Positions 11,501-23,216 of a stretch of DNA of 64,000 bases are shown in pieces. Origin of the DNA: Solen grandis (lineage: Eukaryota > Mollusca > Bivalvia > Adapedonta > Solenidae). Numbering within the stretch: the stretch's first letter is position 1; each line of letters opens with the position of its first letter. The stretch covers positions 6,581,324-6,645,323 of the forward strand of contig CM037783.1 of assembly GCA_021229015.1 (NCBI GenBank). The letters run 5' to 3'. The translations under genes were made by a program, and so were the position numbers. The notes under the pieces are model-generated. The model worked only from the letters and a program-made list of their open reading frames with translations. It was not told the DNA's origin and made no database searches.

Positions 11501-12030
11501 AGAACTATTTCACCGGATTTATTTTTATATATATGACCTCAAATGATATAGGATACAGGATGGTAATTAATTTAAGTTCTGATGATAAAAATAATAATTA
11601 TAAGTATAATAATAATACACCAGTATTATCACCATCTCAGTAATAATAATAACAATTATATTAATAATAATACATCTTATATATAATAATAATAATAAGT
11701 AACAACGACCTCGAGAATAAGCTCACCACTATCAGTATGAGTGTATTTCCTTTATGAAAGCTATGATTCTCACACCAGTCTACTTAACTTCTTCATTCAA
11801 CTCAAGTGTTATTTACTGCTGAACAGATCTCATTCGGATGACATTCGCACGCACATAGCCGTTAATCATCATCCAATATCTATGTGTGATTATACGAGTC
11901 TTGTAGGCTCTGAATGTAAAATGACTTCGCGGGGAATATAATAAAACACCATTTGGATAACTTAAATATGTTCTCATGGTGTGTGTCGCAGTGTTCCTAG
12001 ATGTGATTAAATACTTCTACGGATTCAATA
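8570..12030. other. AT-rich intergenic DNA with simple repeats
   Basis: No gene recognised. It contains a purine-rich A/G run (9780-9808), a GTCTGTCCGGCGTCCGTTAG-type stretch at about 9850-9880 reminiscent of the tetranucleotide tract of pearl-like elements, a dispersed repeat copy (10245-10470) and an AAT/ATA-rich tract (11580-11700). Confidence 0.6.
10245..10470 (-). repeat. Dispersed repeat, family shared with 18280 and 60480
   Basis: On the minus strand the block contains, in order, a GCTCAC...CAGAATTCGC start, ACCGCAAGC, ATACCGTATTCTATATTTAA, CGCCGAAGTGACG and TTTGTCAGGAAACAAAGAC. The same ordered motifs occur at 18280-18420 (+), and the start plus final motif at 60480-60700 (+). It has no coding potential that I recognise. 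Confidence 0.65.
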
Positions 12031-12045
12031 TTGTATTATGTTAAT

Positions 12046-13162
12046 ATGGATTCAAACGCAACTGAATTATTCCTGGAAGAGTGGAGAAACAACGTTTTAC
12101 CCCTGACGGTGTTTGTCGGCATAGTCAGTGTGTGTTGGGATTGCTGGAAACGCTTGTCTTCTTTATGTTCATTTCTTTCGGTACCGAAAGTGCACATTTC
12201 GATCGCTTGTTATTGGTTTGTGCATGGTAGACATTGTCGGTTGTTTTGTCATAGTACCAATAGAAATATTCACCCAAACTAACTATTTCTCAAGCGATTG
12301 TGAGGCAATATGCAAAATAGCAACATTCTTGAATACATTCACGGCCATTTGTATAGTGTCGTTTCTGTTTTCAATATGTCTGGACAGATATCTTAAGTTG
12401 ATTAGACCACACAACCGCCAGCTTCAGTCAAAGGAAGTCTTGCTAATATTTGTGATTACTCCAATATCAGCCATAGCTGAGTCTTTACCGATTACCTTTT
12501 CTTGGGGAACAAGTCATAAGACAGGAGAATACAACGGTCAGAGTGTCACCACGGTTGTTTGTGGCAGGGTTCCACATATGAAAACTGGACCCATAAGATA
12601 CATTTCGATTGGACTGCTTTTGCCGAATTACATTCTAATAGTGGTAATACTCGTGATGTACGGCTTCATTTTCAGAACACTTTCAAGGTTTGCCCGAAGG
12701 AGAAACAGTGTAAGTGGACGAGAACCATCGTGTAAGCAGTCCATAGGTTCGAGCGAAGGACTTACTCAAAAAGAAATCAACATGATACTAAAAAATTCTA
12801 TTTATGAAGACATAAAGAAATTGAGCGAGCCTAAGACGAATGAGGAAGAGAGACACACGGTTGATAAAACACGGATATCTAATGTGAAACGGATTTCCCT
12901 CGCAACCTGTATATTTACCGTGGTTTTTCTTTTTACGGCTATAAGTTATATGGCATTTTCACTATATTTGGAGGCATTCAGAAGCGACACTGTTACGTCA
13001 ACAGATTTCGGTAGTCTCGTCCTTATGATTTTCTTGCAGCGGTTATATTTTTTCAATTACCTAGTTCATCCCGTCATTTTTGGGATACTTGATCCCAACT
13101 TTAGACGCTCTTTGCCTTTCTTGAAAAACTTTAGATCAAAAGTTGAAGAAAACGTTAGTTAA
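12046..13162 (+). CDS. Class A (rhodopsin-like) GPCR, single exon, one-base frameshift near the N-terminus
   Basis: Seven-helix receptor, about 372 codons, paralogous to the gene at 25153. The N-terminus reads MDSNATELFLEEW in the first frame (N-glycosylation site NAT). After GIVSV near 12130 the reading continues one frame over as VGIAGNACLLYVH (helix 1, conserved GN). Helix 2 keeps the Asp (GLCMVDIVGC); helix 3 starts with the disulfide Cys (AICKIATF) and ends CLDRYLKL, the DRY box. A second Cys is in extracellular loop 2 (TVVCGRV). Helix 7 ends HPVIFGILDPNFRRS, replacing NPxxY. A long third loop lies between. The shift is one extra base in AGTGTGTGTTGGG and is the only lesion, so it could be an assembly error, a null allele or a young pseudogene. 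The ATG at 12046 is chosen by alignment with the paralogue. Ligand unknown; resembles mollusc orphan receptors often labelled cholecystokinin-like. Confidence 0.85.
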
Positions 13163-15138
13163 TGTTAGTGTCCTGGATAACATAACAATAATAATGATAA
13201 TAAAAAAGAAAATCCGAGTTTAGGATTTCGTTAATTTGAATAAATGACTTCTTTTTAGAAACATAGTATGTCCAATTTGCAAATAATCCCCTATCGAAAA
13301 AAAATATGCCCATCATAATGGGCATATAATACGTAAAGTCTGATGCCACATATGGTACATTTCTGAATTAATTACTTACGAATCAGTAGTTAACATATAT
13401 TTTAAACTGTTTGAAAAAGATGTATAAATGGGAGCGCTTTCCTGACTTTGCCAGCACTGGTGCAACATTAAATAAATTCTAAAACAAAAAATGACATAAC
13501 CGTAGATAAGAGTCTATACATGCACTTGTAAAATCCACTTGATGTTCATTATTTTGAAAACGCGGAAAAGCCTTTGCTTGGTATCCCAAGAGTTAAGAAT
13601 TCTCATTCTCACTTTTACCCTCTAAGGTACAAAATCAGCAAATCAGTAAATATGCATGCTAACAAAACGATAAAATGTATTTGTTTTTGACAGAAATAAA
13701 AAGTATATGTTTGTAATTGCAGGTAGGCAAGCATTTGTCTAATATCTTAATATAACTGTATATTAATGAAACCTTTACCCCATACAGACGTGTGATGAGG
13801 CCTTGACAAATATCATAGACCCAGATCAGACTATCTTCTTCCAGGTCCTGGCTGATCAGGGTCTCTTTTGGTCGCTCATTCTTAATTGTAGTATTGATTC
13901 CACATAGTCTGCATGGAAAAGAAAAAACATATAGATGTTCCACCATATCATACATTTGAACATTTCTGTTCATGGGGGTAAAGTGTTAAGTTTAAGCCAA
14001 CAAAGGTTGTACAGACCTGTTTTTTTCCAACATTAATGTAAGTGAAGGGAAATCATTCTAGTTTGATTAAATAGAAGTTATATTATGAATTTATACCAAA
14101 GCATCATGAGGATTGGCTGAATTCAGTTCTATTCTGTTTTTATTAGGAATATTAGGTCTAATTCCGTCCTTAATGTAATTAATTTATCAAACAAGATTGA
14201 TTGCTTGCCATAAAAGCTGGCAGGTGAAATAAAACCAATATTGTTTTGTTTGCTGTTGACAGAAAATGTAGTTTTGCAATACATATGTGAGTCTATTAGT
14301 TTATTTTAGAACGTATATTTAATTATCACTTATATACCGCTTAGTAAATATTACTGGATTTATTTAATGAACACCACTCTTTAAAAACTTTTTTTACATT
14401 TTTAGAACTTATTTGGTTTAACACAACTAATGCTCGCTTTTCTGTTTCGGTTCAATTTTTTTTAAATATGCATTTTCGTATTAGATGTAAAAGTTTAACA
14501 ACTATTTTTAAACATTTTAAGATATTACTACTACTACTACTACTGGTTATAAGCACATCAGATATCCTACTGTGAATTTATGATTTTATGAATACCATTG
14601 GACTTTGTATTTAATTGACTTTCATGTTACTGTATATTGTATGTATTCATAAAGCATGATTGAAAGAAATCATCGTATCGTATCGTCGTGGGATAAAATG
14701 GTCCAATTAGAAGCTGGCAATAAAAGCTGATTATCATAAATATTAGAGGAAAAAGCAGGAACTTTTAAAGTCTTTTTTTAACGATGAAAATATATGTATA
14801 ACGTATCAGTAGCTCAAAATGACGCACATGCTCCTGTAACAGAGTTTGTACAAATATCATGAAGTGTTCCATACTTTGTCATGAGACATTGTTTTTAAAT
14901 ATCTGAATTTTGCTGTATATCAAAGTATCTAATTTGACAATAAAGTCATTTCAGCTTGATTATTTTTTGTTGCGTTTCTTTGTTCATATCATTGGTAAGG
15001 ATATTCCTAAAGAATTCCATAGTATCACACAAATATCAAACTAACGCATCTGGTATGCGGAAAAAAAAGCTAAGATCCGAGTCTATTCGAAGTAAATAAC
15101 GAATTTACACGACAAGTGCGATATTAGGTGAGCGAAAC
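13163..15138. other. Intergenic DNA with one TTAA-flanked MITE copy
   Basis: AT-rich; an AATAAA at about 13237 could serve as poly(A) signal for the GPCR gene upstream. Contains one copy of the second MITE family (13772-13985). No gene recognised. Confidence 0.5.
13772..13985 (+). mobile_element. TTAA-flanked MITE, family 2, copy 1
   Basis: Starts with CCTTTACCCCATA and ends ATGGGGGTAAAGTG, followed by TTAA; the left flank TGAA is a likely mutated TTAA. The body contains CTGATCAGGGTCTC and CACATAGTCTGCATGG, both also found in the copies at 33490 and 37393. Ends rich in CC/GG next to TTAA are typical of piggyBac-type elements. Confidence 0.6.
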
Positions 15139-15143
15139 CATAA

Positions 15144-15377
15144 CCCTTTCCCTCATATAGACTCATTTTGCCGCACTCAATAGGTACCACATAAAGCCTG
15201 ATCTGCAGAAAACCACAGTTAAATCTTATTAAATTTAATTATAAAGTCCTCATTTCCAGACCACTGAGGAGCAGTGAACAGCATAAAACCTGATCAGCCT
15301 GCGAGTTACTCGCAGGCTGATCTGGTTTTATGCTGTTCGCATAGGTCTTTTCATGGTGTCCTTTATGAGGGAAAGGG
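15144..15377 (-). mobile_element. TTAA-flanked MITE, family 1, copy 1
   Basis: A 234-bp element beginning CCCTTTCCCTCATATA and ending with the inverted complement TATGAGGGAAAGGG, then TTAA on the right (ATAA on the left, probably decayed). Its centre has a perfect hairpin, AGCCTGCGAGTTACTCGCAGGCT in shorter form CCTGCGAG/CTCGCAGG. It is oriented opposite to the other three copies (39092, 48431, 49659). No coding capacity. Confidence 0.85.
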
Positions 15378-15599
15378 TTAAGTTATAACAAAGCCTTATA
15401 CACTGAGGTTTGGAAAGTTATCCAGATCAGTTGAGATCATTATTCAATATTTGCAGTTTTAGACCTCTCTGGTTAAAGGGAAATAATTCAACATTTCCCT
15501 TTTCTGAAGCTATCACAGCTTTATTTACCTTTTGGATTTATAGATTCAACCATCTTAACTAATTTATTTAGAGAAAATCACTCCCAGCTTACTTCTAGA

Positions 15600-15690
15600 C
15601 GGACGGGCGGACGGATAGATAGATAGATAGATAGATAGACAGATAGATAGAGAGATATATATAGATAGATAGATAGATAGATAGATAGAT
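15600..15690. repeat. GATA microsatellite
   Basis: Around twenty nearly perfect GATA units, preceded by GGACGGGCGGACGG, with brief interruptions (GACA, GAGA). The GGAC-rich start hints that the tract may have grown inside a degraded pearl-like element. Confidence 0.9.
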
Positions 15691-17776
15691 GAAAACATGA
15701 AAAGTAATGAAAATATTAATAGATAAGTAAATTAATTAATTATTGAATGATTTAAAGATAAATTAAGAAATAGAAAAATAAATGAAAAGATAAAAAAAGC
15801 ATCCATAATAAATGAGAAAAAAATAGCCTTGACTCAATATAATATCGCTCAACCACTATTTTTTGATGTTTTGGTGTGTTGTAAGTTTTATAATATAATA
15901 AGATGCTAGCCAAAGTTCAAGGAAGTTATATAGTTTGTTTCATATATCTATTGTTTTCCACATGTACATGTACATGTAGCTCGCTTGTCTGTAACCGAGA
16001 CACTATCCACGTGGGCTGGAACAATGTGTTTACTGCAATGTGTCTGGGTATGATAAATTGTGCTTTATCATTTATCACTGATACATTTTATCAACTATAA
16101 TTTAGTCACATATCAATTTGTGAGTTTTACTATCATGTATTCTTATCTACTGGAATTCGATTAACCCAGATAAAATAGAGTAAATATTCAGGGGCACTTT
16201 ATGAACTAGATCAATATGATGAAGGACAAAAAATTTAAATCACAGTGGACAAAAAGGAAAAAAATTGCGTTTTTTGTTTGGACTGGCAAAGAGCCACTCG
16301 TATGTAACGGCGGTTTGCATAATTTACCTCAGCCGATTTAACTGTACTATATCACTTCGCGCAAAAACAGATAGAATGTACTACTGCAGTAAGGTAATGA
16401 CCTCATTAGGTATGCAACTTACGAATCGAATAAGGGCCGTGACCCTCCCGCATCCTCATGAAGCAAATTAAAGTGCTCAAGGCACATAGAAACTGTCGGC
16501 GGGGTTATCATGAAACTAAGAGAGAGTTCAGCTGACTTGCTACAAATAAGAGATGCAAGAAAACGTGTGGAGTTTTTGGTGTCATATGACCTTTGTTCCG
16601 TCGAGCTGAAACGCTGGGTTAGAATAACATTAGTATAGCCATTGAATGTAAATCCTGCTGACAGTCTCTCAGGGTATTGAGCGCTTTGATTACTTTTCGG
16701 TGAGAACTTCTTTTGACACATCAGTCGTAGCTATTCGTCCATATCACGAAGTGCTAGAATACAAGGATCCTCATTCATTACTACGAAAATAATTCGTGAA
16801 ACTATGTCTATGGCTACCCGTGAAATGTAACAAACTCCTCAATATATACTACTAAAATACGCGTCATCCTAAAGTGATTTTTGTGTGTTTTCTCAGATAG
16901 ATATTTAAGATGCACGTGTGTTTGAGTAGAGTGTGAACTTATCATGCACATGTAATTATATAAGTTTATCCACGAATATCAAATGGAAACTAGTCACTAA
17001 GAAGACCTTACTTTATCTAGAGCAACATTTTTATTTATGGTATGCATCATACATTTTCATTTGTTACGCGCCCCCTTTTCTTTTAGCTTTACTCTGAACA
17101 TCAATATAACAATAAGTATAGGTTAATGTTTGTTATCGAGGGTTTAACAAATTAAACCGCTCAAGCTCGGCGCAACCCTTGGGTTGTTTTGTATAAACTA
17201 GGCCATCTTTTGACTATCTTGCATCCCAGTGCAGCTTATCAAATTGAACAAATCTGAACACACTGGAGGGGTAATTATTTTAAAAAGGGTTACATTGTTA
17301 AGATTAAAACTGAGCAGGATAATATTTCATAAGACAAAATATTAACAGTAATGTGGACAGTTGTTAGATGCTTTTTAGTTTAATACCTGCTTTCTAATAG
17401 TTCTGAAATTCATGTAAAATTATACAACAAGTTGTTGATGTTTATAACGTCGACGTAATCACATCTTTGTGTGTTTATATTACACTCGGAGGAGGGACTA
17501 TTTTCTTATATTTAACACGTTACATATAACTTTTAGACCGAATTACTACACTCCGTGTCACGCGCGTGTATTCTATATGTATGCATAGTGTGTTGAACTC
17601 GAACAACTTGACTAAATGTGTTTGATTCATTATTTATATGATGTTGAAAATGTTTTTGAAATAAACACATTAAATCGTTATTTTTTGTTTTTATTTGAAG
17701 CTATTTTCTTGGTATTAGATTACAAATATTAACAGTTCACAGTCCGTTCATTCATGTTTTTATTTGATTTACTGTC
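15691..17776. other. Intergenic DNA, no gene recognised
   Basis: AT-rich, including a tract of A/T/G-rich short repeats (15700-15800). Frames at 15903-16100 and 16265-16471 are short, lack family motifs and are probably fortuitous. Confidence 0.5.
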
Positions 17777-17951
17777 AGTATAGGTCATATAATAAAAAGA
17801 ATCTGACATGTATTGTTATTTCCTATCAAATTTTGCTAAGCGAGTTCATGAAAATGTTATTAAGCGACCCTCTGGCGAGCTTAATAACATTTTCATGAAC
17901 TCGTTTTATAAAATTTGATATGAAATAACAATTCATGTCAGATCCTATACT
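17777..17951. mobile_element. Palindromic MITE-like foldback
   Basis: A near-complete inverted repeat. The inner 25 bases of each arm (17841-17865 and 17879-17903) are perfectly complementary around a 13-base loop; complementarity continues outwards with small differences through AGGAAATAACA/TGTTATTTCCT-type segments to AGTATAGG at 17777 and CCTATACT at 17951. The left arm has an extra block of about 16 bases near its outer end. It encodes nothing. Confidence 0.85.
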
Positions 17952-18149
17952 TGTATAAGCATGATTGGAAGTAAAGTAGTCTTTTTCACTGGGTATATCA
18001 CGTCTTTGTAACTTGTATTATGCCCTCTATACACTAAGGAAGCTCTACACAAACATTTACAGTTTGTCACACTTAATCGTTCAATGAAATGCTTGAATTG
18101 AAAAATATGGTACATAAAATCCTGACACCGGGCCAACCCGTTCTGTAGC

Positions 18150-18270
18150 TACTCTTATATGCTGAGCGCCAAGCAAGGGAGCCTTACCAGTACTATTTTT
18201 TACGACTTTGTTATGTCGCCGCCGGGGATCGAACCCACGACGCTCTAACCACTCGGTCACCGGGGCGGTG
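18150..18270 (-). mobile_element. tRNA-derived SINE, family 2, partial
   Basis: Read on the minus strand it begins with a tRNA-like head with A box (GTGACCGAGTGGTTAGAGCG) and B box (GGGTTCGATCCCCGG), then GACATAACAAAGTCG, a T-poor stretch, CTGGTAAGGCTCCCTTG and GGCGCTCAGCATA. The 3' tail present in other copies is missing. It cannot be a functional tRNA because the acceptor stem is not closed. Confidence 0.7.
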
Positions 18271-18279
18271 CGTCACGAA

Positions 18280-18475
18280 GTTACCGCAAGCCCCTGCTTC
18301 GGGAATACCATATACTATATTTAAATGTTTTCGCCGAAGTGGCATTTACGAAAGCAGCGTTTTTCCGTGCAGTGTGACCTACACTGGCCGAGTTAATTTG
18401 TTAGGAAACAAAGTCTTGACCAACATTTACAAGGGAGAATAGAAAATAATATTCTTAACTGAAAACGAGCTGCTT
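18280..18475 (+). repeat. Dispersed repeat, family shared with 10245 and 60480
   Basis: Contains ACCGCAAGC, GAATACCATATACTATATTT, CGCCGAAGTGGCATTTACGA and TTTGTTAGGAAACAAAGTC in the same order as the minus strand of 10245-10470. Confidence 0.65.
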
Positions 18476-18782
18476 TATGGGCGGATATATTTGCAGCGGC
18501 AACTGATTGCGCCATGTTTTGCATAAATCCTTATGAAATATAACCAATGATATTGACTCTGATCCGTACGTAAAATACCACGTATACTGTCATTCAATAG
18601 GGAGGCGTCTCCATAAGACAAAGCTGTATAGATCGGGAGTGCATTTACAGATATGAAAGTAACATAAACATCATACACACATAATACAACAAGGACAAGT
18701 GTGACATTCATTTAAATCAAACATATACATTTTAAACAAAAAGTGACTAATGTACGGAAGCACCAAGGGGACATGGTGTTTT

Positions 18783-19110
18783 TTCTTAGTTATTATCTCG
18801 TGGCCACGAGATAGTAACTAAGAAAAAAAATAAAAAAACGAATATTAGCTCGTGGCCACGAGATATAACTAATAAAAAACCCCAAAACAGTTCTCGCTAA
18901 CTCGTGGCCACGAATTAGTAACTAAGAAAAATTAAAAAAACAGTTCTCGCTATATCGTGGCCACAAGATAATCTAACGATTTGGCCTTCAATACCACGAT
19001 TTGGCTAGCTAACTCGTGGCCACGATATAGCGAGAACTGTTTTTTAAAAAAATTCTCAGTTACTAATTCGTGGCCACGATATAGCGAGAACTGTTTTTTG
19101 TTTTTCTTAG
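18783..19110. repeat. Array of GTGGCCAC palindromes in a larger inverted repeat
   Basis: Six copies of the palindrome CTCGTGGCCACGAG or variants lie at about 18797, 18849, 18901, 18955, 19013 and 19067. Each is extended by its own inverted flanks, such as CTTAGTTA...TAACTAAG. At a larger scale 18893-18975 is the reverse complement of about 19000-19100 (shared CAGTTCTCGCTATATCGTGG and its complement). The result is hairpins within a hairpin. No coding frame is supported. Confidence 0.85.
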
Positions 19111-20861
19111 TAATAGTAATTGTTGTTTATGTTTCAAAGTTTACGAATGTATCGCAGCGCTCCGTTTTGTGTCGCTTGCAATTAATTCCATGATTTAAAA
19201 TTGAAACGATAACTTATATACAAATTATTCAAGAACATTGAATTCCGATACATTTCAGAAATAACTTCATTTGACATTAATACGCTTTATCAACGCAGTG
19301 ATAGTGTTAATCTGGAAGTCCTCGAACTCTAACCCATTTGCTATTGACAGTTCCTGTGTTCTGTACGTGAATTCCAAATAATCAGTAAATAGCTTTACTA
19401 CAGCCGTATAGGAAAACACTGTCTTCCATGTCATTTAAGGTAACCCACAATGTCACATGTCAGAGCGGAAAATGTTCCATATTGAGGTTTGGCAAACAAA
19501 GCATTGTTTTTAGGGCGACTCATCATCTGTGGTATTGTTATATTCTTTGAATGACCAGTACTTAGCTCCTTCCTTCCTGCTGTAATGTAGCATACACATT
19601 TCTCATAAGAGTCATCACGAGCCGTTTCTTTGACCAAAAGAAAAAAAAATCATTGGTATTTTGGTTGTTCGTGCGTCGGCTCGACAAGTTTCAACTATCG
19701 CCCTCGCCATCGACCAAAAAACCACGGTATCTATTCCGTTATCACTTCTGTATATACAGTGGATTTTTCAGCCGGTAAAACTTCGTTTTCATGCATAGTA
19801 ATCAGCTACTTGCTGACCAATGAAATCAGGCATAGTATTAGAGTGAACCCTTTCCTTCGCACTGGGGAATTAGCGACGACTGTAGACATGTTATCTTCTT
19901 TATTTTACTAAATTAAACTTAATGTTACAAATATACAGTAATCATATTCTCTTTCTTCCGATGTTTCACACACGATCCTGTATGTTTAGCTGACTTTCTC
20001 ACAGGTAACCAATAATTCTTTTACTCAATGTGTCAATGTGCTCAACTGAGCAGATAATTAATAAAATAACGTGTCACTTATACAATCATACAATCAAACA
20101 CAGAAAACTGTATGGAAAACAAGATTAAGGATGTCAAAGAGAGAAAGCAAGTCCAGTGTTACGAAAGGTGAAGTAAACAAATAAAGCTACGTAATAATAT
20201 CTTATTTAAATATGAAACATGTTAAATATAAAATACTGTCATAATTTGCTTTTTGACATGGCCTTAACAGTTCGGTTTGTTATTTAGCAGATGCAGTAAT
20301 CAGCACATATTTCTTTGAAAAGAAAACTGTATAAAACTATTGATGGAATCTACTCATATATAACACACAGTTAAACACTTGCAAGCATGCACCAAAAATT
20401 CTTGAAAGCTTAATTCAAATATGACAGTTGAAACCATTCGACGGTACTTATTCTACTGGGACCAAGACTTGAACAAAAAGAGTTCTTGGTTAAGCAACAG
20501 ATGCTTCGGATAGACCAACTAATAATAAACTAGACAAGCGCTCCTTTTACAGGGAAGTTTTATTTAGCGATAACTGCCTATCCTTACTTTTGATCTTCTT
20601 AAGGAAGATGTCGAAAAACAGTGCCGAATTAGTTGTTTTTTTTTTGTTGAAGATTTTCAACGGTAGATATTCCCATACTTATGGAAAAAAGTAACGTACC
20701 ATTTTTGTTGAGGTTACAACTAGCTGAAACATATACTTCGTATTCATGAAATTTTAATACAGAATTCTGATCGAATTTATTTTTTAAGATAAAGTTCTTT
20801 TATCAAAACACTTCCTTTTGATGCACATTGAGACCTGTTTTGAGCTGAGCGTTAGGGAGGG
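19111..20861. other. Intergenic DNA, no gene recognised
   Basis: Mixed AT-rich sequence. A 93-codon frame at 19630-19911 has no recognisable motif. No tandem or inverted repeats stood out. Confidence 0.45.
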
Positions 20862-21012
20862 ACTTCGGATTTTTTCATGTGAGGAAGCCTTCCAGCTGGC
20901 TTGCGGTAGATCGGTGGTTCTACCCGGGTACCTCTGTGTACTCGGGGTCTTCCTCCACCTGTAATAAGCTGGACGTCGCTATATGATTGAAATACTATCG
21001 CAGCAACGGTAA
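20862..21012 (+). mobile_element. tRNA-derived SINE, family 1, 5'-truncated
   Basis: Matches the body and 3' part of the full copy at 22202: CATGTGAGGAAGCCTTC, GTAGATCGGTGGTTCTA, CTTCCTCCACCTGTAAT, GCTGGACGTCGCTATATGA and TGAAATACTATCG. The tRNA-like head is missing, the usual sign of incomplete reverse transcription. Confidence 0.8.
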
Positions 21013-21825
21013 ACTCCAATTCAACAACAAAGCTGAACGTTATAAATATCTGGAGAACATTTTACTATGAAGTCTGTTTTACCAGCCCTTTATTACTAAC
21101 TTTATTGAAATGAAGTTCACTCCGCCCGCCAATTGGGGAAGACAGGGAGCTTTAAAAATTGTTATCTATGCTTATTTTGACTTCCTAGATGAAATTATTG
21201 ACAGATCACGATACTTTGTACTTCATATAAACGATCTACATTCTCCCTTACTTTAATCCCTATCGACACCACATATCCTTTTAAAAAGATATATCTTGTT
21301 TCTACTGCTCTGACATTTTGTGAAGTCCATAATAAGCGCTATTTATAAAGGTGGGCCCAACCCGGATTATACTTGGTGGCCCTTTTGCCGGCTGACCGTT
21401 CGAATGCGGTAACTGTTTTGTTTTCTATTTCTATTCTGTAATGTCCTGTCTCCGTGTTCTTTTTTGTCCATTTTATCGTTAAAGTCCATACTTGCATCTC
21501 CTACCTGTGTTAGTTCATTTTTAAATAGATCTATTTGTTGGATTGATTAAAGGACCTTTGTAATTCATTATTACACGCATGGTGCTCGTACGTCTGTGGC
21601 AAGGGATTTACACAAATCTAAGATAATTGTGTGAGGTACGCAATATTTAAGGACATCGTAAGGGTGCACTCGTTCAGGATTGAGAAAAGTTGAATATCTC
21701 AGTTCAATGCTACGATGATATGAAAATTCAGTGACTTTTCCAAACACTATTCTGTGTTGCTGCTGAAATGCAGTCTATTATACGGGAAATCAATTAAACA
21801 ATACATCCTTTCAAACCTTAAGTGC

Positions 21826-21930
21826 GGCGTGATACTGCAGTGTGGCAGCACTATATCTGTCTCAATTAGACATTGTCTCCAAATGACTGAAATACTGTCG
21901 GTGGGACATAAAACCCAACAAACAAACAAA
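21826..21930 (+). mobile_element. SINE family 2 3'-tail fragment
   Basis: Contains ACTGCAGTGTGGCAGCACTA, a TGACTGAAATACTGTCG motif shared with family 1, then GGACATAAAACCCAACAAAC and a short CAAA-repeat end. The complement of the first part is at 33840-33870 in a minus-strand copy. Confidence 0.65.
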
Positions 21931-22201
21931 CCTTAAGCACGATTGAAATGTTTTAATAGTTGTTTGATTCAATTGAAATTTCGCGTGATATTCTGATATA
22001 CATTTTATTTTAAATCAATTATTTGTTAGCTTTGGGTGGATGACCGCGACAACGTTTCACACAAGATTCCGTAGTTTCATCGACTCCTAAGCTGAAAAGA
22101 AGTGATATACATATATCTATTTTCGACTGTGTTGCATGTTACTAGATACTACATGTATATGTAAATTAAATACCGAAATAAAGTTGATTACTATATATTG
22201 C

Positions 22202-22459
22202 GGGGCCTCCGTGGCCGAGAGGGTAAAGTCGCTGACTTTAACACTCACTCAGTCCCTCACCGTGTGGGTTCGAATCCCGGCAGGGTCATTCGGATTTTCA
22301 TGTGAGGAAGCCTTCTAGCTAGCCTGCGGTAGGTCGGTGGTTCTATCCGGATGTCTCCGTGCCTTCGGGGTCTTCCTCCACCTGTAATTAGCTGGACGTT
22401 GCTATATGACTGAAATACTGTCGACGCGACAGTAAACTCAAATAGTCACAAGTCAAGTC
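22202..22459 (+). mobile_element. Full-length tRNA-derived SINE, family 1, with target-site duplication
   Basis: A 258-bp element. The head has an A box (TGGCCGAGAGG) and B box (GGTTCGAATCCC), as in RNA polymerase III tRNA promoters. The body contains CATGTGAGGAAGCCTTC and CTTCCTCCACCTGTAATTAG, and the tail repeats CAAGT. Both sides are flanked by a perfect 12-bp direct repeat, ACTATATATTGC (22190-22201 and 22460-22471), which marks the insertion site. As expected for a SINE it encodes no protein and would depend on a LINE for movement. Confidence 0.92.
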
Positions 22460-22471
22460 ACTATATATTGC

Positions 22472-23040
22472 ACATAATTACATTGTTGTTATTCACTATC
22501 AGCAAATGTTGTCATAAACTTGTACATATTAAACCTATCATTTTCAAATTGTTTACGCACTCTTTCAAGATCGTTGTCCGTTTCTACAAAACTGAGAACA
22601 TTCTGAACTAAATAGGTTTTTTTGTGTTGATTTTCAAGGGAATATCTAACATCCAACATTAAGACATTAAAATAATTAGACAATAACTCACGAGGTTACA
22701 TGCATTCCAATCAATACCAATATGTGTGATCATAACTGCATCACGGAACCAGAAAACACCAGGATGGGGGAAAAAACAGAAAAACATCCCCTAAACATGT
22801 AGCAGTTCTGCTGTTGAATTCTCCACAAACACAGAGAGATGTGATTTTTATTAATCGAGCTGAAAAAGAGTATATCGAAAACCTCAGACTTATGATAAGT
22901 TGTGTATGTCTGGGTTTGTAAACATTATGTTGCGAGGCAGAAAAAAATCCTACCTTGATTTGTCTTTTTCAGTATTTGGGTTAGACTAAGGGTTAGGTTT
23001 ATATGGTTTGGTTTGATAAGGGTTAATTTCAAAGTTGAAT
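22472..23040. other. Intergenic DNA, no gene recognised
   Basis: AT-rich, no recognised coding motif; ends in a segment (about 22960-23040) that resembles the start of the paired repeat described at 23044 and 27381. Confidence 0.4.
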
Positions 23041-23043
23041 TCT

Positions 23044-23171
23044 ATACCGAGGTACGAAAACGCATACCTCGGAAAATTTATCTCGGTATGACAACAATTT
23101 GCATAAACAAACCGAGGTACAAACCGTCATGATGAGGTTTGAAGCACACATGCAAAACCTCGGTAAGATAA
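23044..23171. repeat. ACCGAGGTA/TACCTCGGT repeat, copy 1
   Basis: The 9-base motif and its complement recur five times in both orientations within 128 bp: ATACCGAGGTACG, GCATACCTCGG, TCTCGGTATGACAACA, AAACCGAGGTACAAACCGT and AACCTCGGTAAGATA. A second copy of the block with the same order lies at 27381-27499. A TG microsatellite follows at 23183. Confidence 0.8.
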
Positions 23172-23182
23172 GGTAGACCAAG

Positions 23183-23184
23183 TG

Positions 23185-23216
<32 letters not shown>

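Noticed and set aside
18190..18270. Possible tRNA gene on the minus strand
   Set aside because: A and B boxes are good, but the 3' side continues as SINE body and other copies share it; no closed acceptor stem.
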